This document shows positions 17,119 to 26,025 of a DNA stretch of 64,000 bases, in pieces. The first letter of the stretch is position 1; every line of letters begins with the position of its first letter. Origin of the DNA: an uncultured Bacteroidota bacterium (GTDB lineage: Bacteria; Bacteroidota; Rhodothermia; Rhodothermales; Salinibacteraceae); the NCBI GenBank assembly GCA_913056185.1, contig CAJXLV010000004.1, forward strand, positions 1 through 64,000, given 5' to 3'. The notes beneath the pieces were generated by a model. It was given only the letters and a program-made list of their open reading frames with translations, was not told the DNA's origin and did no database searches. The position numbers and the translations under genes are program-made.

Positions 17119-17174
17119 GTGGGCGTCTGAGCGTGGGCGTCTGAGCGTGGGCGTCTGAGCGTGGGCGTCTGAGC
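17119..17174. repeat. 14-bp tandem repeat, 4 perfect units
   Basis: GTGGGCGTCTGAGC is repeated four times without change (17119-17174), immediately upstream of the deacetylase start (minus strand, 17107). It lies in its 5' untranslated or spacer region. Confidence 0.95.
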
Positions 17175-17217
17175 GGAAACGGTTGGGGGCCAACGATGGG
17201 CTATCGGCCCCTCACGA

Positions 17218-18201
17218 TCATTCTGCGCGTCGCGCCTCGGGGGACGACGCGGGCGAGGACGTGTGGAGGGAACCGAAGAGCGCCCGCAGCCCGGCCATCG
17301 GAAGCGTAAGCACCAGCATCAGTTCGGCCGGGACGAGCGACCGGAGGAGGCCGCGCTGGCCGTAGTGCTTGGCGGCGGGCAGGGCAAGCCCCACGTCCGC
17401 CCCCATCTTGCCGAGGAGGGCGAGGAGAGTGGGCTGCCGCCACGTCGGCACCGCTACCGCCACGAGGCCGCACACCAGCAGAAACGTGTGCAGGCCCCAC
17501 AGCCCTACTGCCGCCCCCCGGTCCAGCCTGTCTGCGTCCCAGGCGCGGCGCAGCCACTGCGCCTGGCGCTGCAGCAGCTCCCCGGCCGAGCGTGCCGGCG
17601 TGCGTGCCACCACAGCCCCCGCGTCTGCGTTGAAGGCCGACGGAGCATGGCCGGCGGCATTGGTCCGGGGTTGTGCGCCGCCCCCGTGAACGGCACGGTT
17701 CGACGGGTCCGGAACCGAAGAGAGGCCCACCCGCAGGGCCGCGGGCGTGGCCGCGAGGCGGCCGAGGTGCTGCAGTGCGTGGAGGCGCGCCACAAAGCGG
17801 TCTTCGTGGCGGATGACGGTCGGTCCCACCACGACCGGTGTTTGGGCCGAACAGGCACCCACCATCGAGCGAAGGTGTGCCGCCGTCCGTGCGTCGCTGG
17901 CGGGAGCCGTCACAAGCACCGAGTCTTCAGGCTGCGTGTCCGCAGTGTCTTCGGGCGCAGCAGGCGGGGTGTGTAGGCGCACCGCGTCCGGAACGCTTTC
18001 AGGAGGAGGGTCCGAAGAGGCCTCCAGGGCATCGTGCGGGACCATTTGCGGAGATGGGTGTATCAGAACAGGGGGCCACGGATCAGGGGCTTCAGGGCGC
18101 GGCGTGGCGCGGGCGCGGATGAACGCCACCGATGCGCCTGCTGCGAAGAGGACGTACAGCCCCACAAGAATTATCAGGGCACCGAGAACAGGGGTGGGCA
18201 C
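17218..18201 (-). CDS. degenerate GT2-like membrane protein
   Basis: 327 residues if the GTG at 18201 is used; an in-frame ATG at 18312 would add 37 less plausible residues. One N-terminal transmembrane helix (about 4-26) is followed by about 80 Pro/Glu/Asp-rich residues. Then comes a region resembling the second half of membrane GT2 glycosyltransferases: VVVGPTVIRHEDRFVARLHAL, then GELLQRQAQWLRRAWD (the Q-x-x-R-W box region), then three C-terminal hydrophobic segments. The nucleotide-binding half is missing and the usual Asp-x-Asp reads PASDA. It is probably a pseudoenzyme or a decaying gene. Downstream is the deacetylase. Confidence 0.5.
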   Translation of the reverse strand: MPTPVLGALIILVGLYVLFAAGASVAFIRARATPRPEAPDPWPPVLIHPSPQMVPHDALEASSDPPPESVPDAVRLHTPPAAPEDTADTQPEDSVLVTAPASDARTAAHLRSMVGACSAQTPVVVGPTVIRHEDRFVARLHALQHLGRLAATPAALRVGLSSVPDPSNRAVHGGGAQPRTNAAGHAPSAFNADAGAVVARTPARSAGELLQRQAQWLRRAWDADRLDRGAAVGLWGLHTFLLVCGLVAVAVPTWRQPTLLALLGKMGADVGLALPAAKHYGQRGLLRSLVPAELMLVLTLPMAGLRALFGSLHTSSPASSPEARRAE

Positions 18202-18325
18202 GGCAATGGCAAAATGAGGAAAGAGACGGAGGCGGTGAGGCCTCCCCGCAATGCGGAGAGCGGATCCGGCGATTCCCCCAGCCCCCCGGCGCCCTCCATT
18301 CTCGTTACACAATTAGCGAACCGAT

Positions 18326-19618
18326 ATGCGAATTCTCGTGGTAGGAAGCGGTGGGCGAGAGCATGCCCTCGCCCAGGCGCTTGCCCAGAGCGACTCCGTC
18401 TCGGCCCTGTTTGCCGCCCCAGGCACCCCGGGCACCGCCCAGGCGGCCACCAACGTTGACCTTGGCGCGACGGACATTGAGGGCCTCGTTGCATTTGCAC
18501 AGGCAGAAGCCATCGACCTTACGCTCGTCGGGCCCGAGCAGCCGCTCGTCGACGGCATCGTGGACCGCTTCGCCGCGGCCGGGCTGCCCATCGTGGGGCC
18601 GACCCAGGACGCAGCGCGCCTGGAGGGCAGCAAGGCCTTCGCCAATCAGTTCATGGCCCGGCACGACATCCCGACGGCGTCGTTCCGCGTCTTTGAGGCC
18701 GAGGCGTACGCCGAGGCCTCCGCCTACCTCGACGAGGTGGGGGCGCCCGTCGTGGTAAAGGCCGACGGCTTGGCGGCGGGCAAGGGGGCGTTTGTGTGCG
18801 ACACCCTGGAGGCGGCCCACGAGGCCCTGGACCAGATTGTGCAGGACCGCGCCTTCGGCGCTGCGGGGGACCGAGTGGTGATCGAGGAAAAAATGGAGGG
18901 CGAGGAGGTGAGCGTGCTGGCCCTCACCGACGGTGCGCACTACGTGCTTCTGCCCCCGTCGCAGGACCACAAGCCCATCGGCGAGGGCGGCACCGGCCCC
19001 AACACCGGCGGCATGGGGGCCTTTGCCCCGGCGCCGCTCGTCGACGGGGCATTGCTGATGGAGATATGCCGCGACATCATTGAGCCGACGCTTCAGGGCA
19101 TGCAAGAAGAGGGCACGCCGTACCGCGGGGTGCTCTACTGCGGCCTCATGGTGACCGACGACGGGCCCAAGGTGGTGGAGTACAACTGCCGCCTGGGCGA
19201 TCCGGAGGCGCAGGCGGTGCTCCCCCTCGTAGACTCCGACCTGGCCGAGATTTTCCGGAATGTGGCCGAGGGCGACCTGCAGGGCAGGAGCGTCCGTACG
19301 CGTCCTGGCGCGGCCGCCTGCGTGGTGATGGCCTCCGACGGCTACCCCATCGAGTACGACACGGGGGTCGAGATTACGGGCCTGGAGGCGGCCGAGGCGC
19401 TGCCGCATGTGTCGGTTCTCCACGCCGGAACGCGCCGCACGGACGACGCCCGTCTCGTGACGGACGGGGGGCGCGTGCTGGGCGTGGTGGCACAGGGCGG
19501 CGACCTTCCCGAAGCGCTCGACCGGGCGTACGAGGGCGTCGATCGCATCCACTTTGCCGGCAATACGTACCGCCGCGATATCGGCGAGAAAGGCCGCGCG
19601 CACCTCGATGCTTCGTAA
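18326..19618 (+). CDS. purD: phosphoribosylamine--glycine ligase
   Basis: 430-residue GARS, the second step of purine synthesis, joining phosphoribosylamine and glycine with ATP. It begins MRILVVGSGGREHALAQAL. ATP-grasp elements include VVKADGLAAGKGAFV (about 141-155) and the PurD signature GGMGAFAPAP. The metal-binding end is VVEYNCRLGDPEAQ. Length is standard. The ATG at 18326 follows a gap of about 124 bp from the divergent GT2-like gene. It is followed after 12 bp by the NHL gene, a likely co-transcript without an obvious functional link. Confidence 0.96.
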   Translation: MRILVVGSGGREHALAQALAQSDSVSALFAAPGTPGTAQAATNVDLGATDIEGLVAFAQAEAIDLTLVGPEQPLVDGIVDRFAAAGLPIVGPTQDAARLEGSKAFANQFMARHDIPTASFRVFEAEAYAEASAYLDEVGAPVVVKADGLAAGKGAFVCDTLEAAHEALDQIVQDRAFGAAGDRVVIEEKMEGEEVSVLALTDGAHYVLLPPSQDHKPIGEGGTGPNTGGMGAFAPAPLVDGALLMEICRDIIEPTLQGMQEEGTPYRGVLYCGLMVTDDGPKVVEYNCRLGDPEAQAVLPLVDSDLAEIFRNVAEGDLQGRSVRTRPGAAACVVMASDGYPIEYDTGVEITGLEAAEALPHVSVLHAGTRRTDDARLVTDGGRVLGVVAQGGDLPEALDRAYEGVDRIHFAGNTYRRDIGEKGRAHLDAS

Positions 19619-19630
19619 ACCGTTTTTGCC

Positions 19631-20563
19631 ATGCGTGCTGCCACGACTGTTCGGGTCGCGTTGCTGCTGGTCCTCGTCGTAAGGGCGCTGTACGGGTGGC
19701 GAGCGCCGGCGCAGGACCGTGGGGCAGGGCCGGGTGCTGCGGAACCGGCGGCTGTGTCCCTCGCCCGCTTCGGCGATGCTCGCGCTCTGGCCCTCGATCC
19801 CCGCGGGCGCCTCTATGTGGCCGACGCGGCCCGCGACGTGGTGCAGGTCTTCGGCCCCGCGGGCCGGCCCCGGACGGTGCTTGGCGGCGCGGGCACGCAG
19901 GCCGGTGCCTTCGACACGCCGTCGGACATCGATCCCACGAACGGCCAGGTCCTCCTGGTGGCCGACACCTACAACGGACGCATCCAGCGTGTCTCGGAAG
20001 ATGGGCAGTACCTGGAGTCGCTTCCCGTTGGACGTCCGGATCGAGGGAGCGGTGCGGGATGGCGTGGGCAGACGGGAACGGAGGACCGCACCGGGCGGGG
20101 CGACGGGCGGCCCGTGGCGGTCGGGCGCCACGAGGACGGCACAATTGTCGTGCTCGACCGGCGCACGCGTCGCCTTCTTACCTGGACGGATCTCGGAAGT
20201 GGGGGGCAGCTCACCGAAGCGCCGAGTACCCGACTCGACGATCCGGTGGCCCTGGCGGTTGGCGATGGGGGGCGCGTGTACGTTGCCGATGCGGGGCGCG
20301 GCGCTGTGTGGCTCTACGACACCTTTGGCACCTTCGTGCGGCGGCTGTCCCTGCCGCCCTTGCCCACCGTGCGCGCCCTGTCCCTGCACCGGGGCCACCT
20401 CTGGATTGTGTGCCGCGACCGGGTGCTCGTCTGGACCCGCGCCGCCGGCCTCGTGGCCGAGCACCCGGTGGACGTGTCGGAGCCGCTCGTGGATGCTGCC
20501 CCCACGGGCCGACACACGTACCTGCTCACCCCAACGCGCCTCCTGCGGCGCCCCGGCTGGTAG
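19631..20563 (+). CDS. secreted NHL-repeat beta-propeller protein
   Basis: 310 residues. An N-terminal signal-like helix (RVALLLVLVVRALYG) leads into repeated propeller blades such as ALALDPRGRLYVADAARDVVQVF, ADTYNGRIQRVSEDG and ALAVGDGGRVYVADAGRGAVWLY. The Tyr-Val-Ala-Asp motif is typical of NHL repeats. About five to six blades fit the length. It is predicted to be periplasmic or lipid-free extracellular; there is no lipobox. It sits 12 bp after purD and upstream of the large outer-membrane protein gene, and the two may act as a secreted pair. Function is unknown. Confidence 0.7.
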   Translation: MRAATTVRVALLLVLVVRALYGWRAPAQDRGAGPGAAEPAAVSLARFGDARALALDPRGRLYVADAARDVVQVFGPAGRPRTVLGGAGTQAGAFDTPSDIDPTNGQVLLVADTYNGRIQRVSEDGQYLESLPVGRPDRGSGAGWRGQTGTEDRTGRGDGRPVAVGRHEDGTIVVLDRRTRRLLTWTDLGSGGQLTEAPSTRLDDPVALAVGDGGRVYVADAGRGAVWLYDTFGTFVRRLSLPPLPTVRALSLHRGHLWIVCRDRVLVWTRAAGLVAEHPVDVSEPLVDAAPTGRHTYLLTPTRLLRRPGW

Positions 20564-20797
20564 CGCCCCGCCGCCACTCAAAACCGGGCAGGGGCTGCAC
20601 GATTGCCTGACGCCGGGGACGTGGGGCGGTCTCCGGTGAGTCGGTTCGTTGGGGCCGACAACGGGGCCGGCGTTGGAGTTCGTCGACGCGCATGCGGCCG
20701 GTCGCGGGATCGTCCGGGCGCGCTGAAGGTTTGTACGACCCCGCGCCGAGGCCCGTTGCGCGGTCGCCGCTTCGCTTCCGCCCGGAGCTTCGTCTTC

Positions 20798-23700
20798 GTG
20801 ACCTACGCTGCACCCATCGGTCGGGCCCTGCTGCTCTGGAGCATCGGGGTGCTCTGCTGGGCCGGGTCGGCGGTGGCCCAGGATCCTTCGCCCGGGTTGG
20901 ACCGCCTGGGCCGCCACCGCGACACCCTCGACACGTTCCAGCCCCAGCCCTACGCGCTGCGGCCCTTCGTGCTGCCGGGCACCGAGCGCATCTGGGTTGG
21001 GCCCACACGGCTCGATACCTCCGAGTACCGCCTCGATGCCCGGCGTGGACGCCTCTGGATCGATCGGGCCGATCTTGTGCGCGCCCGAGACACCCTCATC
21101 GCCAGCTACCGCACCTACCCGTTCGCGTTCGAGGACGTGTACCGCCGCCGGGCGCCCGACAGCAGCCGCACGGCCGACTCGTCCACCGTGGCGGTGGTGG
21201 AAGAGGAGGAGGCGCCCGCCTCCACGGGGTTCGATCCGTTCGAGGGCATCGACCTGCAGCGCAGCGGCTCGCTCTCACGCGGCCTCGTGGGGGGCACGCA
21301 GCGCGACGTGCGCGTGGAGTCGGGCCTTCGCCTGCAGCTCCAGGGCGAGGTGGCCGATAGCGTGTTCGTGCGCGCCCTCCTGACCGACGAAAATACGCCC
21401 ATCCAGCCGGAGGGCACCACGCAGCGGCTCCAAAATTTCGACCGTGTGTTTCTGGAGATTGGGGCGCCGCAGGGGCAGGCCCGCCTCGGAGATGTGGAGG
21501 TGGACCTTGACGGCGGTACGTTTGGGCAGTTCACGCAGAAGGTGCAGGGGGCGGCGCTCCGCAGCGACGGGCTGGGCCGCGGTGCCGGCCTGGCGGGCGG
21601 CGACGTGACAGTGTTCGGGGCGGTGAGCCGCGGGCAGTTTCGCACGCAGGACCTGGAGCCGCGCGACGGGGTGCAGGGCCCCTACCGCCTTCGCGGCCGC
21701 AACGGGGAGGACGCCATCATCGTCGTCGCTGGGTCCGAGCGGGTGTACCTCGATGGCGAGCGGCTTGCGCGGGGGCGCACGGAGGACTACGTGATCGACT
21801 ATCCCCAGGCCGAAATCACGTTCACGTCTTCGCGCCTCATTACCGACGACCGCCGCATCACGGTCGCGTTTCAGTATTCCACCACGCAGTTCACGCGCAC
21901 GCTGGTGGGGGGGCGGGCCACGGCGAAGGCGTGGCGGAGCGCGGAGGGCGATCCGCGGCTCACGCTGGGCGCCACCGTCATCCGCCAGGCCGACGGGCGC
22001 GATTTTCAGGCGGCGTTCGACCTGTCCCGCGAGGATTCGCTCCGGCTGGCCCGGGCGGGGGACGACCCGGCGGTGCGGAGCGGGGCGCGACGGGTGGACT
22101 TCGATCCGGAAGCGCCGTTTGTGCACTACCGCCGCGACGTCGTTTCTGCACCCGGCGGCGGGCGGGACACCGCGTTTGTGGCGCTGCAAGAGGCCCCTCC
22201 GCCCGGCACGCCCGTCTTTCGGGTCCGCTTCGCGCGGGTGGGGCCTGGCGCCGGGGCCTACCGCCGGGCGGAGACGCAGGCCAACGGGGTGGTGTACGAG
22301 TACGTGGGGGCGCAGGAGGGCGCGTACGCGCCGACCCAGCCGCTCCCGGCGCCCACCCGGCAGCGCCTGATCGACGTTACGGGAGCGATGGAGCCGATTC
22401 CAGGCCTCACGGTGTCGGGCGAGTGGGCGGGGTCGGTCAACGACGAGAACCGATTTTCGTCCCTGGATGCTGGGAACGATCGTGGACGCGCCTACGCGCT
22501 CGATGTGCGGCTGGCGCCACAGCCCCTGTCGGCTGGGGCGCACGGGCTGGGCGCAGTGTCTGGGCGCGTGCGGCGCTGGCACCGCGGGCCAAACTTCGTC
22601 ACGTTCGACCCGACGCGCCCCGTGGAGTACGGGCGGCGGTGGAACCTGTCGCGCAGCGGATCGGGCCTGCCGGAGCGCCTGCAGGAGGCCGGGGGAGAGA
22701 CGGTGGACCGGGCACAGGTGGCGTTCGACTGGGGGGAGGAGTCCGGCCTGGAAGCAAGCCTGGGGCGGCTGCGCGTGGGATCGGCCTTCGAGGCGTGGCG
22801 GCGGCGCGGCGCAGTGTCGGTTGCCGAAGGGGGCGGGCCGCGTCTCTCGCTGCAGACGGTGGCCATTACCAGCACCGACCGACCGGGCGGCATTGAGGGG
22901 GCCTGGTGGCGCCACCGCGGAACGCTGCGGCAGCCGCTGCTGAACGGCCGCCTGGTGCCGCGGGTGACGGTGGAGCGGGAGACGCGCCGCCAGCGCGTGC
23001 AGGCGGCGGACAGCCTTGCCGACGGGTCGTTTCGGTTCTGGGAGGTGCGCCCGGGCCTGTCGTACGAGACGGGCCCCCTCCGCGCCACCGGCAGCCTGGA
23101 GTACCGCTCCGAGGACGGCGTGGCGGCGGGGCGGTTGCGCGATGCCACCCGCGCCTGGACGGCCCAGACGGAGGTGGCCTACGACCCGGACGCGCCCTAC
23201 CGGGCCTCCGTGCGCGGCGGCGTGCGGCGTCGCTCTGTCACCGATCTGTTCCGCCGCACGGAACGCCGCCGTGAGACCGAGTCGGTGATCCTGCAGGTGG
23301 ACGGGCAGGCCCGCCCCCTCGATCGCGCCGTCGACCTGCGCCTCTTCTACGACGCCGCGACCGAGCGCACCCCCATCCAGCAAGAAATTTACGTCCAGAC
23401 GACGCCCGGCCGGGGCCGCTTCGTGTGGCGCGATGCGAACGACGACGGCCTCCAGCAGCTCGACGAGTTTGTGCCGGAGACCACTCCCAACGAGGGCACC
23501 TACGTGCAGCGGTTCGTGCCCTCCGACACCCTCGAATCGGTGGTGGACCTGGAGGCGCGCACCCGCCTGACGCTCCGGCCGCGCCGCTTGTGGCCCCGTG
23601 CCGAGGCGTGGTGGCAGCGGGGGCTGCGCCACGTCACCACCGAGACGGAGATTGAGGTGCGCGAGCAGAGCCGCACGGAGCGCCCGGGCCGCATTTATCG

Positions 23701-24388
23701 GCTCAACCTGGCGCGCTTTCGGCAGGCCGGTCGCACCATCGACGGGGCAATGCGGCTGCAGCAGCGCGTGGAGCTGTTTCGGACGCGGCGGGCGTACGGG
23801 CTCGATGCGTCGTGGCGCCAGGTGCGCGGCCTTACCGAGCGGGCCGCCGGGGCCGAACGACGCTTTCTGGACCGGTGGACGGTGGAGGGGCGGGTCCGCC
23901 CTGCCCGCGCGTGGGACCTGCGGCTTGCGGGAACGGTGGAGCAAGACCGGGTGCAGAGCGAAGCGTTCGACGAGGCCCGCAGCTTCGACATCCGCACCCT
24001 GCGTGTGCGGCCGAGCGCTTCCTACCGTCCCACCCGTACGGTGGAGGTGACCGCCTCGGGCGTCTACGCGCAGAAGCGGGACCGGGCCAAGGGACGCCGC
24101 GCCGACCTGCTGAAAGTGCCGGTGGAGCTTACCTGGCGCCGCGCCGGTCGGCTGCGCCTCACCGCCACCGCCGAACTGGCGCACGTGGACCTGACGGGGG
24201 CGGCCGTCGGGCAGGCCCAGTTTGAACTGACAGACGGCCGCGGCCCTGGCACCTCGGCCCTCTGGGGGCTGCAGGGGCGCTACGCCCTCACCGACAACCT
24301 GCGTGCCACCCTCAACTACGACGGGCGCGCGCCCGCCACGGCCGATCCCCTCCACACCGTACGGGTGCAACTGAACGCGTCGTTTTGA
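20798..24388 (+). CDS. large outer-membrane beta-barrel protein, unknown function
   Basis: 1196 residues. The GTG at 20798 with GGAG about 11 bases upstream gives a signal peptide APIGRALLLWSIGVLCWAGS ending AVAQ. An N-terminal region contains EYRLDARRGRLWIDRADLV. A conserved-looking block at about 290-360 contains YRLRGRNGEDAIIVVAGSERV and DYVIDYPQAEITFTSSRLI. The rest is alternating Arg/aromatic beta strands to a C-terminal Phe (RVQLNASF), the classic Omp85/BAM recognition residue. Similar large proteins occur in Bacteroidota and Chlorobi as hypotheticals. It lies 234 bp after the NHL gene. It is arginine-rich for this acidic proteome. Confidence 0.65.
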   Translation: MTYAAPIGRALLLWSIGVLCWAGSAVAQDPSPGLDRLGRHRDTLDTFQPQPYALRPFVLPGTERIWVGPTRLDTSEYRLDARRGRLWIDRADLVRARDTLIASYRTYPFAFEDVYRRRAPDSSRTADSSTVAVVEEEEAPASTGFDPFEGIDLQRSGSLSRGLVGGTQRDVRVESGLRLQLQGEVADSVFVRALLTDENTPIQPEGTTQRLQNFDRVFLEIGAPQGQARLGDVEVDLDGGTFGQFTQKVQGAALRSDGLGRGAGLAGGDVTVFGAVSRGQFRTQDLEPRDGVQGPYRLRGRNGEDAIIVVAGSERVYLDGERLARGRTEDYVIDYPQAEITFTSSRLITDDRRITVAFQYSTTQFTRTLVGGRATAKAWRSAEGDPRLTLGATVIRQADGRDFQAAFDLSREDSLRLARAGDDPAVRSGARRVDFDPEAPFVHYRRDVVSAPGGGRDTAFVALQEAPPPGTPVFRVRFARVGPGAGAYRRAETQANGVVYEYVGAQEGAYAPTQPLPAPTRQRLIDVTGAMEPIPGLTVSGEWAGSVNDENRFSSLDAGNDRGRAYALDVRLAPQPLSAGAHGLGAVSGRVRRWHRGPNFVTFDPTRPVEYGRRWNLSRSGSGLPERLQEAGGETVDRAQVAFDWGEESGLEASLGRLRVGSAFEAWRRRGAVSVAEGGGPRLSLQTVAITSTDRPGGIEGAWWRHRGTLRQPLLNGRLVPRVTVERETRRQRVQAADSLADGSFRFWEVRPGLSYETGPLRATGSLEYRSEDGVAAGRLRDATRAWTAQTEVAYDPDAPYRASVRGGVRRRSVTDLFRRTERRRETESVILQVDGQARPLDRAVDLRLFYDAATERTPIQQEIYVQTTPGRGRFVWRDANDDGLQQLDEFVPETTPNEGTYVQRFVPSDTLESVVDLEARTRLTLRPRRLWPRAEAWWQRGLRHVTTETEIEVREQSRTERPGRIYRLNLARFRQAGRTIDGAMRLQQRVELFRTRRAYGLDASWRQVRGLTERAAGAERRFLDRWTVEGRVRPARAWDLRLAGTVEQDRVQSEAFDEARSFDIRTLRVRPSASYRPTRTVEVTASGVYAQKRDRAKGRRADLLKVPVELTWRRAGRLRLTATAELAHVDLTGAAVGQAQFELTDGRGPGTSALWGLQGRYALTDNLRATLNYDGRAPATADPLHTVRVQLNASF

Positions 24389-24433
24389 CCCAGGTCGGCT
24401 CATCCCAGGTCGCTTTCTCCCAGGTTGCTTTCT
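24389..24433. repeat. 15-bp tandem repeat, 3 imperfect units
   Basis: CCCAGGTCGGCTCAT, CCCAGGTCGCTTTCT and CCCAGGTTGCTTTCT run head to tail from the base after the stop codon of the outer-membrane protein gene. The gap to murA (convergent) is only about 90 bp, so the repeat fills half of it. Confidence 0.75.
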
Positions 24434-24477
24434 CCTCAGCTGTCGGCGCCGGGCGTTCAGACGGCGGGGCCGCAGGA

Positions 24478-25794
24478 CTACTCCGCGACGGATTCCCGCT
24501 CCGGCTCCGCAAACTCGTCGTACGCCTCTCGGTGAATGGACACGCCGGCCGCGCCGAGCTTGTCCTCCAGCGCCTCGTATCCGCGGTCGAGGTGGTAAAC
24601 GCGCAGCACATCCGTACGGCCCTCGGCAATCATGCCCGCCATCACCAGCGACACGCTGGCGCGCAGGTCCGTACTCATCACCTTGGCCCCCTGCAGGGGC
24701 GTGCCGCCGCGGACCGTTGCCGTGTTGCCGTCCACCCCGATTTCCATGCCCAGCCGCTGCAGCTCCGGCACGTGCTTAAAGCGGTCGTCGTAGATCGTAT
24801 CCGTGACGGTGGCCGTGCCGTCGGTCGTGCCCAGCAAGACCGTCCACTGCGCCTGTAGATCGGTGGCGAAGCCAGGGAAGGGCGCCGTCTCAATGGAGAC
24901 GGGGCGGAGCGTGTCGGGGCGGGTTACGGTGACGGTCTCGTCGTCGTAGGACACGTCGACGCCCGTTGCGGCCAGTTTGTCCTTAAAGACCGGGCCCAGG
25001 TGCTCGTGGGTCCCCTTGCGGATTTTGACTGGCGTGCCCGGCGGGCTCGCCGTCGCCGCCATCAGGAGAAACGTGCCGAGCTCAATCCGGTCCGGCGTAT
25101 TGCGGAAGGTGCCGCTCCGCAGCCGGTCGACGCCCTGAACCTCGAGGGTGCGGGTGCCCAGGCCGTCGATCTGTGCGCCCATCTCCTGCAGGGCGCGGCC
25201 GAACGCGACCACGTCGGGCTCGGCGGCGGCGTTTTCGATCTTGGAAGGGCCGCGCGCCGTAACAGCGGCCAGCAGCAGGTTGATCGTGGCGCCCACACTC
25301 ACCGGGTCCAGGCGGAAGGTGCCGCCCTCCAGCCCGCCCGGCGGCGTGGACGCATGCACGTAGCCCTCGTCCAGCTCAATGTCCGCCCCGAACGCCCGCA
25401 TGCCCTTGATGTGCAGGTCCACCGGCCGCGGCCCCCACGCACACCCGCCGGGGAGCGACACCTTGGCCCGCCCGCACCGCCCCAGCAGCGCCCCCAGCAT
25501 GTAAAACGAGGCGCGCATCTTCTTCACCATCTCGTAGGGCGCGACGGGGGTCTCCAGCGCCGTGGCGTCGACGGACAGCGTGTGCGCCTTCGGATCGAAT
25601 GTGACCGACGGCCCGCCGTAGCGAATCACCTTCGAGAAGGTGCGCACGTCGCGCAGGTCCGGAACGTTGGTGATGGTCGAGGGGCCGTCTCCCAGAAGGG
25701 TGGCGGCCATGAGGGGGAGGGCTGTGTTTTTGGACCCTCCGACGGTGAGCGGTCCGGTGAGGGACGAGTCTCCGTGAACGACGAGTTTGTCCAT
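24478..25794 (-). CDS. murA: UDP-N-acetylglucosamine 1-carboxyvinyltransferase
   Basis: 438-residue MurA, transferring enolpyruvate from PEP to UDP-GlcNAc, the first committed step of peptidoglycan synthesis. Lys22 and Asn23 in [10 protein letters not shown] bind substrate. The catalytic cysteine is Cys118 in [14 protein letters not shown], so the enzyme should be of the fosfomycin-sensitive type. The C-terminal part has [15 protein letters not shown] and [13 protein letters not shown]. The ATG at 25794 begins [14 protein letters not shown]; upstream residues are low-complexity. It is convergent with the outer-membrane gene and divergent from the cysteine desulfurase gene. Confidence 0.96.
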   Translation of the reverse strand: MDKLVVHGDSSLTGPLTVGGSKNTALPLMAATLLGDGPSTITNVPDLRDVRTFSKVIRYGGPSVTFDPKAHTLSVDATALETPVAPYEMVKKMRASFYMLGALLGRCGRAKVSLPGGCAWGPRPVDLHIKGMRAFGADIELDEGYVHASTPPGGLEGGTFRLDPVSVGATINLLLAAVTARGPSKIENAAAEPDVVAFGRALQEMGAQIDGLGTRTLEVQGVDRLRSGTFRNTPDRIELGTFLLMAATASPPGTPVKIRKGTHEHLGPVFKDKLAATGVDVSYDDETVTVTRPDTLRPVSIETAPFPGFATDLQAQWTVLLGTTDGTATVTDTIYDDRFKHVPELQRLGMEIGVDGNTATVRGGTPLQGAKVMSTDLRASVSLVMAGMIAEGRTDVLRVYHLDRGYEALEDKLGAAGVSIHREAYDEFAEPERESVAE

Positions 25795-25976
25795 ACGGTG
25801 GGGGCGCAGGGGGGCGTGCGCCGTGGACGGTGCAGGAGGACGGCGGAACGGGGGCATGAGTGCTGGAACTGGGGCGTGAATGCGACGCTCCGCGCGATTG
25901 TTCGTGGCCGGAGCACCAAAACTCTGTGGCCCTTGCCGGCCCGCCCCACCAGGGCTGAATCAGCAGGCCCCGCGTC

Positions 25977-25991
25977 GCGTATAGCATACGC
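25977..25991. promoter_or_regulatory. inverted repeat upstream of cysteine desulfurase gene
   Basis: GCGTAT-AGC-ATACGC is a perfect 6-bp inverted repeat with a 3-base centre, ending 34 bp before the ATG of the cysteine desulfurase gene. Position and symmetry suit an operator. No regulator family can be named from it. Confidence 0.35.
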
Positions 25992-26025
25992 ATTTCAACT
26001 CACATCGGCCCTTCCGACGCTGCAC

